64,000 nt of DNA, taken from positions 2,244,001 to 2,308,000 of the forward strand of contig JANTQA010000042.1 in NCBI GenBank assembly GCA_027625915.1. The letters are read 5' to 3'. The first letter of the stretch is position 1; the number at the start of each line of letters is the position of its first letter. A model generated the notes under the pieces. It was not told where the DNA came from and did not search any database. It saw only the letters and a list, made by a program, of their open reading frames with translations. This document shows positions 22,601 to 34,164 of the stretch, piece after piece. This DNA comes from Anaeramoeba flamelloides. Lineage: Eukaryota; Metamonada; Anaeramoebidae. The position numbers and the translations under genes are program-made.

Positions 22601-25367
22601 ACCAAACTGAAAAAGATAAACAAAGATTGGATATCTTAAAAAAAAAAAAAAAAAATTAATAATGTTAATTATATATCCAATATGAATATTAGTTGATGAG
22701 ACAGACTAGGGTGTAAATCTTTATCTTTTTAAACATAAGAATTGTTAAAGCTGGTGATGAAGAGATTCTACTCAATTACCAGCCAATATCAATTAATCAA
22801 ACTCTTCCAAGATTTTTTCAAAAATGATTATATTCAAGAATCAAAGAATCTTGGGATTTAGTTTCAAAAAACCAGTTTGGTTTAAAAAAAAAAAATTGGA
22901 TACCAGAATTGCAGTTCTAAACTTATTTAATGAATTTAATAAAATAAAAAATAAAAAATAAATTCAAAAAAGATAACATTTATAATGTCACAATCTGATA
23001 TACAAAAATGTTTGGACTCTATTCCCTAATCAAAAAAATTTTTATAACATCTCTATAAAATTTTTTCTAACAAAATTTCCTTTTACATGATGATTTTTTC
23101 AATATTTTTTGAAAAAATATTCTTATAACGGACTTATAACATGCTACAAATTTTATAACACATTTTATAACAAACATTTATGTTATAAACGTTTTTATTA
23201 GAAAATTTTATAACATTTTAAAGGTTGATAACACCTTTACAACACGTTTATAACATGTTATAAAAAACTTTTTTTATTAGGGATTCATCATTCACTTATT
23301 TATTATTCAATTAAAAAATTTATAAAAAATGAAATTATTGTAAAATATCTACTCGCTTATTATTCAAAAGAAGGAATTGGTGTGTATCAAGGAGATCCGT
23401 TATCTCCTTTATTATTTGGGTTTATTACTCATTTTCTTCGAGATAAAATCAAATCATTAGCAATACGTGTTCAAATGTTTGCGGATGATTCGATACTAAT
23501 CATGAAAGGGATCTCTAATAGAAATAAAGTTTAAAATGGGAAAAATATATAGAATTATTAGAGATTTTGGAATGAATCCAAATATTGAAAAAACTAAAAA
23601 AACTACCAATTCCAAAAAAAACATTTATATCTTGGGATTTGGCTAGATAAACAAACCCATTTAAAATTTAATCTTGATAAAGGTTAAAGATAATTTTAAT
23701 AAATTATTCAATATCCTACAACATAAAAAAATTACTAATGGATTATAAATTCATTTTTTTAAAGTGGTTTTACACAGTCAACTACTATCTGTATTAGAAA
23801 TATTTGATCTAACAAAAAGATTTCAATTCAATAGATGTGTGGATAAATAAAAAAGTAACAAAATTTTTATTAATAAATCCACATTCCCCTAGACTTATAT
23901 AAAACTGAAGCAACAATAGACTTGCAAGAATAACTATATATAAAAGAAGATTTAAACTAATTCAAAAATTAAAATTTTTAGATTTTCACGAAATAGTTAA
24001 TAATCTTAAATTCAAAGAACAGAAATTAGAAAGTATTAACTGGCAATAAACAACTTCTAAGACTTAGAAATTGAACTTGATAAATACCGATCTAAACACC
24101 ATTTCAAAAATTGTGACACACCTGAAATAATAAATTGAAAAAAAAAAATTATCCTTTAGAAAATAAGAACAATTAATGATTAAATCTGATTTGTTATTAA
24201 CTTTTAAATAATTCTAAATATATAAAAACCTGATATTTTAAAAATTAAAAAAAAATAAAACCAAAAACTAAAAAAAAGTGAGTCACAATTTTTGAAATGA
24301 GTATTACGGATTTTTATTTACTGAACTTTCACTGAAAAAAAGTTGAACAACAACATTTTTTATGAATAATTAAAATCATTTTAAAAGACATTACATAGTC
24401 TCAATTTCCATTGGAATTATTTGTCTTTTTCGAAGATCTTTTTTTTTTACATGATCTTTTAAAAAAAAAAAAAAGAAGAAAAATTTTTCAAAAAAAAAGA
24501 AAATGAAAAAGAAAAAAAAAAGAAAAAGAAAAAAAAAAAAAAAAGAAAAAAAAAAAAAAGAAAAAAAAAAAAAAGCAAAACCAAAATTTGCAAAATTAGA
24601 AAAAATGTTTCGAATCCGAAAATTTGAAAATATTTTTTTGATAAGAATTATGAGATAAACTCACAAAACAGCTTCCATTAACATTATAAAGTGAGTCAAA
24701 ATTTTTGAAATCTAGTTTAAATAGCTAGAAAACAGTCCCAGTTGGAAATGTCGTTAGGTTTTCCAGAATTTAAAAGAATTGAGTAAAATCTAAGATTTTG
24801 CTCCGTTAATTTAAATTCTGTAAAACCTAATGAAACACAGGAAAAAAGTAATTTTATCTCTTCAAAAATAGATAAAAATATATAACTTACATAATATAAT
24901 TATTTTTTCATAACCACATTTTAAATGTAAAGAATATCAAACAACAATAATATTATTATGATTATGAATAAAATAATAATAATAATAATAATAATAATTT
25001 TACAATTTACTTTTAAAACCAAAAAATTAATAAATTAAATTTATTTAATCCATTATTAAAATCTTCTTTTATTAATAACAAATAATATCCTTTTTTAATT
25101 TTATTTTTCTTTTTATATAATTATGAAATTAAAAATAAATATTTCTTTTCTTATAATTCTTCAATCTTTAATATTAAATAGGGGAGTGAAATTTTATTCT
25201 CAATGAATGTTGGAAAAGATGTAAGGTGTACAAGAAAAGATAAAAAGGAAACGAAAAAGGATAATTCTTTAGAAGTGCGCACTTCCACGGATACCATTCT
25301 TTTTTACACGGATAATAACACACAATTATCGACTTGGTTTAAAACGTTCAGAAGGTTTAAATTTTAA
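19614..25367 (+). CDS. coiled-coil PH-domain protein, split by long intron
   Basis: Proposed exons: 19614-19646 (MSFYDPVQLKK, donor GTAAAC), 19880-20783, and terminal 25182-25367 after AAATAG. The main exon is a long charged coiled coil (EQEDQRELFREEKEFLTER onward), then a Ser/Asn/Thr-rich linker, then the first half of a pleckstrin-homology domain (AGWIYFKTSSGRLGRTKWEK to ITSKKK). The last exon supplies the second half: strands around SLEVRTSTDTILFYTDN and the diagnostic C-terminal helix TQLSTWFKTFRRF with its Trp. PH domains usually bind phosphoinositides, so a membrane-linked scaffold is likely. The main exon ends in phase 1 and the last begins in phase 0, so one small exon (length 2 mod 3) is missing; candidates lie at 21346-21484 or 21692-21761. 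The first exon is the weakest part. Confidence 0.6.
22307..22489 (-). CDS. 60-codon ORF in the PH-gene intron, uncertain
   Basis: An ATG-to-TAA minus-strand frame beginning MQIFRFLCNCFGQEFSLTFR, with later FKHLHIHF. The Cys/His spacing loosely recalls a zinc finger but does not fit C2H2 properly. Balanced amino-acid use makes it better than most frames here. It sits antisense inside an intron and next to a LINE relic, so it may be transposon-derived or chance. Confidence 0.22.
   Translation of the reverse strand: MQIFRFLCNCFGQEFSLTFRSKSQFFKHLHIHFSSLGKKRLIPKKSIENFLYQFLKYRES
22728..24060 (+). pseudogene. decayed non-LTR retrotransposon, RT domain
   Basis: Reverse transcriptase pieces appear in order with stops and frameshifts: LLNYQPISIN (NYRPISL motif), KNQFGLKKK (QFGFR motif), FDSI-type motif A split by an insertion, VYQGDPLSPLLFGF (motif B) and MFADDSILIM (motif C, the catalytic Asp pair), followed by thumb-like sequence. 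This order and the QGDPLSPLLF wording identify a LINE-type RT. Endonuclease and ends were not found. A second, more damaged copy lies in the opposite orientation at 41000-41960, and comparing the two exposes the 259-bp insertion at 23024. Confidence 0.85.
23024..23282. mobile_element. 259-bp TIR element nested in the LINE
   Basis: Starts CCCTAATCAAAAAAATTTTT and ends with the complement (TTTTTTTATTAGGG); inverted ends of about 24 bp. It is flanked by ATT on both sides (23021-23023, 23283-23285). The other LINE copy reads CTCTATTCATCATCC without the insert, which confirms the boundaries and the 3-bp target duplication. About ten TTATAAC-type motifs lie in both halves, like subterminal transposase-binding repeats. 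A 3-bp duplication suggests a PIF/Harbinger-type or similar mobiliser; this is inference. Confidence 0.88.
24090..24720. repeat. dispersed repeat copy with A/G-rich core
   Basis: Third member of the family at 4170 and 8540: AACACCATTTCAAAAATTGT, AAACCTGATATTTTA, AAAAGACATTACATAGTCTC, CGAAGATCTTTT, then an A-rich tract with G interruptions (24460-24580). It follows the LINE tail closely. Confidence 0.55.
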
Positions 25368-25375
25368 ATCTAATT

Positions 25376-25855
25376 TGTAATATTAAAAATTAGAGAAAAA
25401 ATTTTTTATTAATTTATTGATTTTACACATGAATCAAAAGTAAGAAATGAAAAAATATATACTTTTAATTTTTTTTAATCATAGTTCCTTATATAATTGA
25501 AAAATTAATATTTTTAAAAAAAATATATTAAATAACCAAAGATTTTTTATTTTTTTTTTTTACATTGGTTATTTACATTGAAGGAATATGTGTATTGTAT
25601 TGCCAGTGGGTATTACTTTTATGACTAAAAGCGTATTTATTGACTTGGAGAATATTTAGTCAAGAGATCTTTTTAAAAATGTAAAATTTAGGTTTTTTTC
25701 AAGATTTGTCTTTTGATTTGTGCAAAAGTATTTTCTGCTTTCCAAATTTAAAATTTTCGTTGAAAAAGTTAGAAAATCAAAATCCTCTTCTTTCATTTAC
25801 TCTTACCACTTCATATCAAAACATAATTGAGTTTAGTGCAATGGTATAGATATAC
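25376..25855. other. gene-free stretch
   Basis: Nothing supported after the PH terminal exon. Confidence 0.4.
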
Positions 25856-26146
25856 TTGCATATAAAGTGGAAAGCAAGAGTAAAAAAATGTCACTTAATT
25901 TGGGATTTTTTTGTACAAAAATTTCGTTCAAAGTTTATGCCTCAGAAGTGGGATGACGATCAAGTAAAAACTCGTTATTTTAATCTCCTTGAAAAAGTGA
26001 AAATTCTTGAAGAAAAATCTATATTTGTTTCTTGTCGAATTTTATTTGGATCCTCAATTGAAGAGCAAAATGAACATTCTTGTTTTTTTTCAATTTGTTC
26101 ATCAAGAATTAATTTTTTTCAATTTTTAAGAAAATATATTGGTTAA
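25856..26146 (+). other. 96-codon frame, first third MITE-derived
   Basis: The opening third (25865-25955) is the right half of a CAGTCAGTT MITE, recognisable as CACTTAATTTGGGATTTTTT and GTTTATGCCTCAGAAGTG. The remainder (VKTRYFNLLEKVKILEEKS, then ILFGSSIEEQNEHSCFFSIC) looks more protein-like and may be part of an unrecognised exon or decayed gene. No start codon is convincing and no family is recognised. Confidence 0.3.
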
Positions 26147-26299
26147 TTAGTTTTACTTTATACGGAATATCAACTATTATCTAATATGTGTTATTCTACT
26201 TCTTTTTTATTTTTTCTCAAAAAGTTTCAATTGTAAAAAAATAATTGGTATTTTGAAACACACAATTTTTTCACTTTTGACAGAAATAAAGTTTATTTT

Positions 26300-27420
26300 G
26301 TTAGGAATTAGGTACATTTTCCCATTTTTAAAAAATTTTAATTATGACAACCTTTATGAAAAAAGATTTTTGAGTGCCACAAGATATTGAAATTTTGAAA
26401 CCAAAATACCATTTCTTCTCTAATTGTGAAAAGAAAAAACAAAAAGTCAATCAGAGTTGAATCGTTAATTTTTCGATTTCTTTCACATTTTTTTTCGATT
26501 AAATTTGGTTTTATTAAATTAAGTTTTGGATCTAGAAATGTGTTTTTGATGAATTCTTGAAATTAATCAAGAAATTAACCAAAAAAATATACATGAGAAG
26601 GTGTGTATTTGAAATAGATCTTTTCTTTTTAGAATGATCAAATAAGAAAGATCACCTTAACCAGATAAATTTGAAGAAATCAAGTGATAAAAAAAAAAAA
26701 AATTCAACCAATAGATGATTTCATAGATAATTCTTTTTTTAAATCTTCATAATTTTTATAAACCGAAACAAGTAATATCCATGAATTACTCTTCCCATAC
26801 TATTTATTATTTTTTAACAAAATATTTTGTACTCTATTTTGTTTACAAAATTCTTTTTTAAATTATTTTTATGAAACCAAGCCCAAACAAAGAATACAAT
26901 TTTAGAGATTACCGAAAGGGGTTGGATTCTTGAAATCAAAAAAAAAAAAAAAACAACTACAAAAGATTCAATCCAAAGAAAAAGAAAAGATTGAAAAAAA
27001 TTTCAATCTGATTAAGACTTGTTTTGAGTTTTCCCTTAGAATGGAAAAGTTATTTGTTTCTCAACAATTTTTCAAAAATTTTTCCTTTCAGAATCAATAA
27101 TTAAACTAGATAAATAAAAAATAACTATAAACAATGTTAAAAGATAAGTTCATTGTATAAATGATTATTTTTATATTTTTTTATCAATTTTTTCATTTTT
27201 TTGATTTTTATTTATTTAATTGGCTTTAAATATATTATAATAGGATATATTTCAAATTCTTAGTATTTATTAAAATATTCATATATCCATTTAAAGAAAT
27301 GATTTGAATCATTCAGTTTAGAGTAAAACTGTGGTTACTCAAAATTCTTAAAATGTACCTACTCACTTAAAAAAACCTAAAAAATTATTAAATAATATTC
27401 TCGAAACACAAGTTCATAAA
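26300..27420. repeat. old ~1.2-kb duplicated block, copy 2
   Basis: Partner of 13970-15250, in the same orientation, with the same order of landmarks. The two copies lie ~12 kb apart on either side of the PH gene. Confidence 0.7.
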
Positions 27421-27555
27421 AAAATCGAAAATAATTTATTTTTTCTTTCAGTAGACAATTGATTTAAGGTTTAGTCCTGGTTAGGGTTATTTTGTAAACC
27501 TCTATATTTTGCAGAGTAAGGATTTTGTAATATTCTTGAGATAAAAATAGTTCAT

Positions 27556-27760
27556 TTGAAAAAAGAAAAAACCGAGGAAAAAAAAAAATCCTTGGAAATT
27601 TTAAATATTGTCAAATATTTACACTTCGACACTAACATAGCTGTTTTCCAAATTATAATTCAAAATGATTTAAATTTGAAATTGAGTGTCACTCTTTGGC
27701 ACTTTTTTCAAAAAATGTACACTTTTTTTATTATTGATTTTTGGAGATAGATCGCGAATC
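27556..27760. repeat. short dispersed repeat, copy 1
   Basis: Matches 30400-30600: AAATCCTTGGAAATTTTAAA, GACACT, CAAATTATAATTCA, then TGTCACTCTT and AAAAAATGTACAC. The 64-residue frame here is therefore repeat sequence. Confidence 0.5.
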
Positions 27761-28566
27761 TCATGTTGTTTCGTTTTCGGTTTTATTCGGAAACTCATAA
27801 AAATTACAAATATTTTTTTTTCTATTTCAGAAAATTATTTTTCATCTGAAATTACTAGATCCTGAAAGAAAAAAAAAGAAAAAATGAAAAAATACCATAC
27901 AAAATGAGATTACCAAGATAAGAAATACTTTTACTTGAGCAATTAAACTTTTTAATTCCTGTTTTTCAAGTTTAAATGTGGTAAAAATTCTTTTTGATCA
28001 TCTTTTTTTCAAATATTATAAAAATTTCTTTTCATTTAGGATTCTTAGTTCACCCAATATAATAGACAATCAAAGTACCAAACGATAATAAAAGGATTTA
28101 TCCAACAAATAAGTAGAGAATGCAAATTATAATCTATTTCTTTGAAGACCAAATTTGATCTAGAAAAATCTTGAAAAAGAGGTATAAATTGTTTCTCGAT
28201 AATTTTTCATATAATACAAGAGTATTTTACAAAAAATTCACAGAAATTGGATAATAACAATTATCTAAACAACTTACTTATTTAAATAACTGTTAAACCA
28301 CATTTCTGGTATTGTAAAGTATTTTCAATTTCCAAGAATACTTCCTTTTGATTGCTAACAGATTATCTAATATATTTCTTGTATGTTATCATTTATTTTG
28401 ATGTTCATTGTACAACGACAAGGACTTAAATAGTTTTTTGTCTTTGTTTCAGGTTTGTTTTCTAGTTGATTGGAAATTGAATCAATTTCTTTTTCCCCAA
28501 ATGTTTTCATTTTTTTAACATTTCAAAATCATTTCATTTTTTTTGAACAAAAAATAAAATCTATAA

Positions 28567-29601
28567 ATGAGCTCTTATAAAGAAGAACATTCACTTGAAG
28601 GTTTGTCTCTTTTTTTGAATGAATTTTTTTTTTTCTTTTTTAATCACACTTTTCTTTTACATCTTTTTTATTTTATTGGCTGTTTCCTCATTTAACACTC
28701 TTTGTTTTTTATCATTATTTTTTTCTTTTTTTTTTTTTTTTTTTTTGAATTTCCTATTGAACCCTTTAATCCTAAAAGAAAGAAAATCTGAATCTGGAAG
28801 AATTAGATCAAGATACCCTGATCGAATACCCGTAACTTTCTCATCATTAAAAACAAAGCTTTATTTAATCCTTTTTTATTAAAATTTCTAATTACGAACA
28901 AATTCTTTTTTCTTTTTCTTTTTTTTTTTTCGAAAAATAAATTTTATTTAATTTTCAATTCGGAAAAGATCATTTGTGACAAAGCTGAAAAAAGTAAAAT
29001 TGCTGGTATTGACAAAAAAAAATTTTTAGTTCCTCAAGGTTTGTGTTAATTTGTATATTTTTTTTTTTATTATTATTTTTCTTGTTTGTCTTACATTGAT
29101 CTCGTCCTCCAATTAATTTTTTTGTTTTTCCTTACAATCGTTTGTCTTTTTTTATTTATTTTTATACCATATAGATCTTACTGTTGGTCAATTTAGTTAT
29201 ATCATTCGAAAAGTTTGAATTTTTTTTTTTTTTCTTCCCAATACTTTTCTTTTTGCTTTTTTTCATACTAACAAATTTACACGATCTTAAACATCTAATA
29301 CAACCCCAAATTAGAGAATTAAACTTTTGCCTGAACAAGCTATGTTTATTTTGTGTAAAAACATGATGCTTCCAACTTGTAAGATTTTTTTCTTTTTCGT
29401 TAACAAAGTCTTTTCTATTTTTTTTTTTTTCATCCCTTTTTAGTATGTTAAAAATTAGAAACTAATCGATTTATTTTTTAAAATATTTTCATTTATATTT
29501 TGTTTATAGCCATGTCAATGTCCAACGTTTACGAAGAAAGTAAAGACGAAGACGGTTTCTTATATTTGACTTATAGTGGAGAATCAACTTTTGGATTTTA
29601 A
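28567..29601 (+). CDS. ATG8: Atg8/GABARAP-family autophagy protein, 6 exons
   Basis: Ubiquitin-like modifier conjugated to phosphatidylethanolamine on autophagosomal membranes. Exons: 28567-28600, 28779-28831, 28969-29038, 29175-29212, 29315-29378, 29510-29601. All phases match and give 116 residues, the family norm. Landmarks: [11 protein letters not shown], the basic helix then [41 protein letters not shown], and [17 protein letters not shown]. The penultimate Gly115 precedes a single Phe, so Atg4 would remove one residue to expose the glycine. Four of five donors start GTTTG or GTAA; introns are 102-178 bp and T-rich. Exon 5 needs the non-pyrimidine acceptor CCAAATTAG, which is fixed by the alignment [10 protein letters not shown]. 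Possible AATAAA at about 29687. Confidence 0.95.
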
Positions 29602-32129
29602 AAAACTATTTATGAGGGTATTTTTTTTTAAGCACTTTTTTCAATTAAAAACAAAATTGACAACTTTTCAAGAAGATTATATTTTCAAAATAAAGCCTAA
29701 ATTCAAAGTATAACCATCTAAATTGGATAATGTCTTTAAAACAATCATCTTTGTTTTTTGTCCTTTTGTTTTTAGTTTTTTCCTTTTTCTTTCACAAAAT
29801 CTTTTATATGTGTATCTTCTAAATGATAAAAATATTCTTGATCTTTTTTTTTTTTTTTTTTCGTTATTTTCAATCTTTTTTTAAAAATTGTGAAAATTTG
29901 AATTTTTGAATCATGCTTTGAGAAATAATAAAAGCTTAACGACCTAGTCACTTACCCTGAATTTGCACCATAACAAACGAGTGACTTGCCACCAAAAAAG
30001 ATATTGTGAAATTGTACTTCTTTTGGTTCTCAAAATTCAAATAATAAATAAAAAAAAAAATTCCCATAGGATCTAAATGACAAAAAAGATAAACAAAAAA
30101 AATTGAAAAATATTATTCAATCTGAGAAGATTTTCCATTTCAAAGATAGCAATTAAAAAAAAAACAGTTTCAAGAAATTTTCAATTTCAAAGAATTCAAA
30201 TTTGAAAAAAAATTAATCTTTCTTATTTTATATTTTTAAATTGTGAAATTTCTTCAATTCGAAATAAATTGTATTCTTTCAGAACAAAATCAATTGAATT
30301 CGATTTAATTTAATTTGTGGTTGTTTTATAGCAATCTATATTTGAAAAACTAAGGATCTTATCAATATTCTGTCGATATAAATAATTCATTAACGAAAAA
30401 AAAACAATAAAAAAAAATCTTGGATATTTTTAAAAAACACACTAGATAGACACTCCGAAACTAATAAAGTTCTTTTCAAAATTATAATTCACACATTTTA
30501 AACGGAAAGTTGTGTTTCACTATTTTCAAATTTTTTCTCAAAATGTACTCGTTTTCGATTGTTAATTTTTAAAGATCTCTTGTAAGTTAAAAGTTTGTTG
30601 ATTTTGAATTATTATTAGGTTTCAAAATAGAATCCAAAACATTAAATTAAATCATTTAATAAATTTGATAAATATGGGGAATCTTCAATTTAGTTTCATA
30701 ACTTTGAATAATGATCTTTTATTTGAAAAATATTTTTATAATTGTTATATTAATGTGAAATTTACTAATATAGTTTAATAATAATTTTTCTTATAATTTG
30801 GATTTGTGTAATTGTTATCGATTGTGAAAATAGGAAAAAAGAATGGAAAAGGTTGGTTTTAACTGCTATTTAGAAATTGAAAATGATTTTACAATTTTTT
30901 TTCAATACAACAATTTTCTTTATAGGAAGACAAATACTATTTCGTTTAGTTAAATAAATAAATGTCTTGATTATTTTTTAAAAATAATTTACAGAAATAC
31001 AATTTATATTTTAAATTAAATCTTTTAGTATATATAAATTTTACCTTTTTAGATCATAGGATTCCATTTTAATAAAAGAAATAAAGTACATTCTTTGATT
31101 TTAATCTAGTATTTTCTCAAAAGAATTTTTCAATTTTTAAATCAGACCATTTTTTCTAATTTCCTTCGATTTTTTTTTTTTTTCATATTTTGCTATTTTA
31201 AAAAAAAATTAATGTACTGATTATAATCAATTTTATTTTTTTTAAAACAATCAATTCCAAAAAAAAAAAAAAAAAAAATGAAAACTCCAAATTAACTTTT
31301 TGACAATTGAGGCTTTATAATTTCTTTTAAAAGGTATATCTTTACTATTAAAAAAATCTAGTTTCCAACATTTTTAATTTCAGAAGGAAAAAGAGAAATT
31401 TTACATATCAATATTTCAATAAAATGGTTTGAAATTTTTTTTACATTTTATTTTTTTAAAAAATTTCTCCCTGTGTTCGGGCTATTTCTTTTTTCAATAT
31501 AAATTCTAATACGACGTTTATTATTTCTCTCATTTCTAAACAATTGTAAGTTTGTTGAATTGTAAAAGAAGTATTTTTTATTTTTGGCTGGGATATTTTG
31601 TAAGGAATAGAGTTTAGATGTATTTCAAGGTATTGAACGGAAAGGAATTAATACTTTTAAAAAGAGTGATTGAAAAAAATTGTTTTTTTTTTTTTTTTGT
31701 ACAAATTACAATATTATCAAGTAGTATAAATAAATTTCTAAATTTAATAAAAACAATCCAAATTTAATAGTCTAAATTATACATAATAATTTTTTTTTGA
31801 TAAATCAATTATTTTTAATTATAAATATTATTATTTTTTCTAAAAATTATTTTATTGAAATTGGTAGACTTTTTATTTATTTATTTATGAGAAAGGAGTA
31901 ATCAAATAAAATTTACTAAATAAAAAAGAGAAGTAGAAAAAAAATTAAAATATTAAGTAAAGAATAGTACATCATTTACATGACCAAATTAAAAATTATT
32001 CATTGTCGTTATTTTTTTTCAGGATTTGAAAGAGTTGATTAACATCCTTGATTTAACTGAATTCGTTCAAATTCTGGAAAACCAATGTTAGCTTTTTTTA
32101 AATTTGAGAAATAAAAAAAAAAAAGTACC
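29602..32129. other. gene-free stretch with repeat copy
   Basis: Contains the second copy of the 27556 repeat at 30400-30600. A small island at 29940-29995 reads in minus as FGGKSLVCYGANSG followed by a GTAAGT donor, but no partner exon was found. At 32022-32095 a degenerate small palindrome mimics an exon. Confidence 0.4.
30400..30600. repeat. short dispersed repeat, copy 2
   Basis: Partner of 27556-27760: TCTTGGATATTTTTAAA, GACACTCCG, AAAATTATAATTCA, AAAATGTACTCG. Confidence 0.5.
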
Positions 32130-32720
32130 CTTATGTTTCTTGAGATTTCTGTTTATTTGTGAAGTGTTCTAGGTTTATTTGAGGTTATCTATTTTATTCG
32201 GAAAATCTATTGATTTTCGTTAGGTTTTTTTGATTTTTCTACAGTCAGTTTCGTTTTTAAGGCACAAACTTTCTACGAAATTTAAGGCACAAAAAAAATC
32301 TCAAATTAAAGCACATGATTTCAAATTCTAGTAAAATAATTTGTGAATATTAAAATTCTAAAAAATTGTGCTTTAATTTGAGATTTTTTTGTGCCTTAAA
32401 TTTCGTTATAAGTTTGTGCCTTAAATGTGAAACTGACTGTATTTATTTGTGAAGTGTTCTAGGTTTTTTTTTTTACTTTTTAAAATAAACAGAAAATTTT
32501 AATAAATTTTCTGTTTATTTTAAAAAGTAAAAAAAAAAACCTAGAACACTTCAAAAATAAATAGAAAACCTCAAAAAAAAAAAAACTAGAACACTTCACA
32601 AATTAATAGAAAACTTAAGAAACATAAGGGTACTTTTTTTTTTTTATTTTTCAAATTTAAAAAAACCTAACGAAAATCGATAAATTTTACATATAAAACA
32701 GAAAATCTCAAGAAAACCTG
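32130..32720. repeat. hairpin-module locus 2, MITE-interrupted
   Basis: Modules such as GTGAAGTGTTCTAGGTTTAT and their complements fold across about 32475-32560. The right end carries AAAACCTGGCACTTGGCGGC and ACTTGACACATG, the inverted form of the decamer end seen at 680 and 40430. A CAGTCAGTT MITE (32242-32439) sits inside one arm. Confidence 0.75.
32242..32439. mobile_element. CAGTCAGTT MITE, copy C
   Basis: 198-bp palindrome flanked by TA (32240-32241, 32440-32441). It splits the module TTTTCTATTTATTTGTGAAG; sister modules near 820 and 56265 show the uninterrupted sequence, confirming a TA target duplication. Confidence 0.92.
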
Positions 32721-33697
32721 GCACTTGGCGGCACTTGACACATGCTCCATTGAAACAGATGGTGCTAAAACCCGATAGAAAGATTATAAACAATAAATAA
32801 GATTCCACAAACTGTGATTAATAAATTGGTATTCCACTGTCGTTAGTTTTTTTTTTTTAATTTAAAAGAATATATTAAAATCGTTGATTTTGCTTAATTA
32901 TTTTATATTAAAAAACATAGACACTACCTCCGAAAATTGGGGCACTATTTACCCTTATTTGTATATTATTTAACTATTAAATTGGTATACTTTTTATAAT
33001 TTGGGAAAATAAGTAAAATATAATTTCAAAACTTATGAATAAAATTTAAAAAAGGGTAAAGAAAATTTTGATTTAAATATATAAAAGATTGATATTTTAA
33101 AACATCTAAAAAATAAAATATAAGCATAAAAAAAGGATAATCACTTTTTTGAAATGTACATAGTTGATTTATAATTTTTAACTTTATATGAAAAAAAGTT
33201 TAAAAATCATATATGCTTTTTATCAATGTATTCATTTAAAAAAAAAACCATTTATATTTTTTTTTCAATGTTAATTTTATCATTAAGAACCTTATTTTCA
33301 ATTGTGGTTTAAAATTAAAAAAAGGTAAAGCAAAAAAAAAGGGATAAAATTTCAAAATAAAAATAAAAAAAAAAGAAAAATAAAAAGTAAAATATGAATT
33401 TGAAGAAAGAAAATATATTTTGAAAGCAAAATTGAAAAATTATTTTGCTAACAATAGTAAAGAAAAAATAACAAAAAAACTCCTGATAACATTTTAAAAT
33501 GGGTAAAAATTTTTGAAAATAGTCTATTATGTTTGTTTAAATCATATTTCTTAAGAGTAAATACCATCAATATTTTACTTAAGCAGAGAAAAAAATAAAA
33601 TATTCATAAACTCAATAATTAAAAAAATTAAAATCATTAAAAAAAGTATTGTTGAAAAAATAATAAAAAAATTTTCAAATAATTAATACATATATCT

Positions 33698-33701
<4 letters not shown>
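32721..33701. other. gene-free stretch
   Basis: Nothing supported; A-rich tracts at 33340-33390. Confidence 0.45.

Positions 33702-33759
<58 letters not shown>
33702..33759. repeat. AT dinucleotide array, ~58 bp
   Basis: An uninterrupted AT run, the longest in the window. Confidence 0.97.
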
Positions 33760-33764
<5 letters not shown>

Positions 33765-33968
33765 AGCACCCCAAATAACCTAAAAACATTTCAAACAAAA
33801 ATTTTAATTTGAAATGTTATCAAAGGATAATAAGATATAAAATTAATACACAATTATCTTAGAAAGAAAATTTTATTGATAAAACTTATATAGTTACTTA
33901 AAATAAAAAATAACTTGAAAAAAAATTTCAACATTGTGAATTTTTTTTTGGTTATTGTGATTTTATTA

Positions 33969-34164
33969 CAGTCAGTTCCACTTTTAAGACACAAACTTTC
34001 AACAAAATTTAAGGTACAAAAAAATCTCTAATTAAGGCACAAAATTTGGAATTTTTTTTATTATAACTTATTTCACAAGAATCTGAATTTAGTGCCTTAA
34101 TTTAAGATTTTTATTGTGCCTTAAATTTCGTTGAAAGTTTGTGCCTTAAAAGTGGAACTGACTG
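33969..34164. mobile_element. CAGTCAGTT MITE, copy D
   Basis: 196-bp palindrome, CAGTCAGTTCCACTTTTAAG to its complement, with TA on both sides. The arms differ at a few positions, for example AAGACACAAA against TTTGTGCCTT. Confidence 0.9.

Larger units (their letters stand above)
20784..25181. other. ~4.4-kb intron of the PH gene, repeat-filled
   Basis: Bounded by donor GTAATT (20784) and acceptor AAATAG (ending 25181). It contains a decayed LINE (22728-24060) with a nested TIR element, a dispersed repeat copy (24090-24720), a small palindrome (24745-24830, TTAGGTTTTCCAG to CTGTAAAACCTAA) and an AAT microsatellite (24972-24998). Short coding-like islands at 21347-21484 (contains PSGLRVYHNHGVVINSNS) and 21692-21761 (MSKNKFLIPRIGKGGLSN, after a good acceptor) could be extra exons. 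Confidence 0.5.

Noticed and set aside
32022-32095. Exon-like frame DLKELINILDLTEFVQILEN after a good TTTTCAG acceptor
   Set aside because: The DNA matches the ~80-bp small palindrome family (compare 40605-40690: GATTTAACTCAATTC and AAATTCTGGAAAA), so the frame is a degenerate repeat, not an exon.
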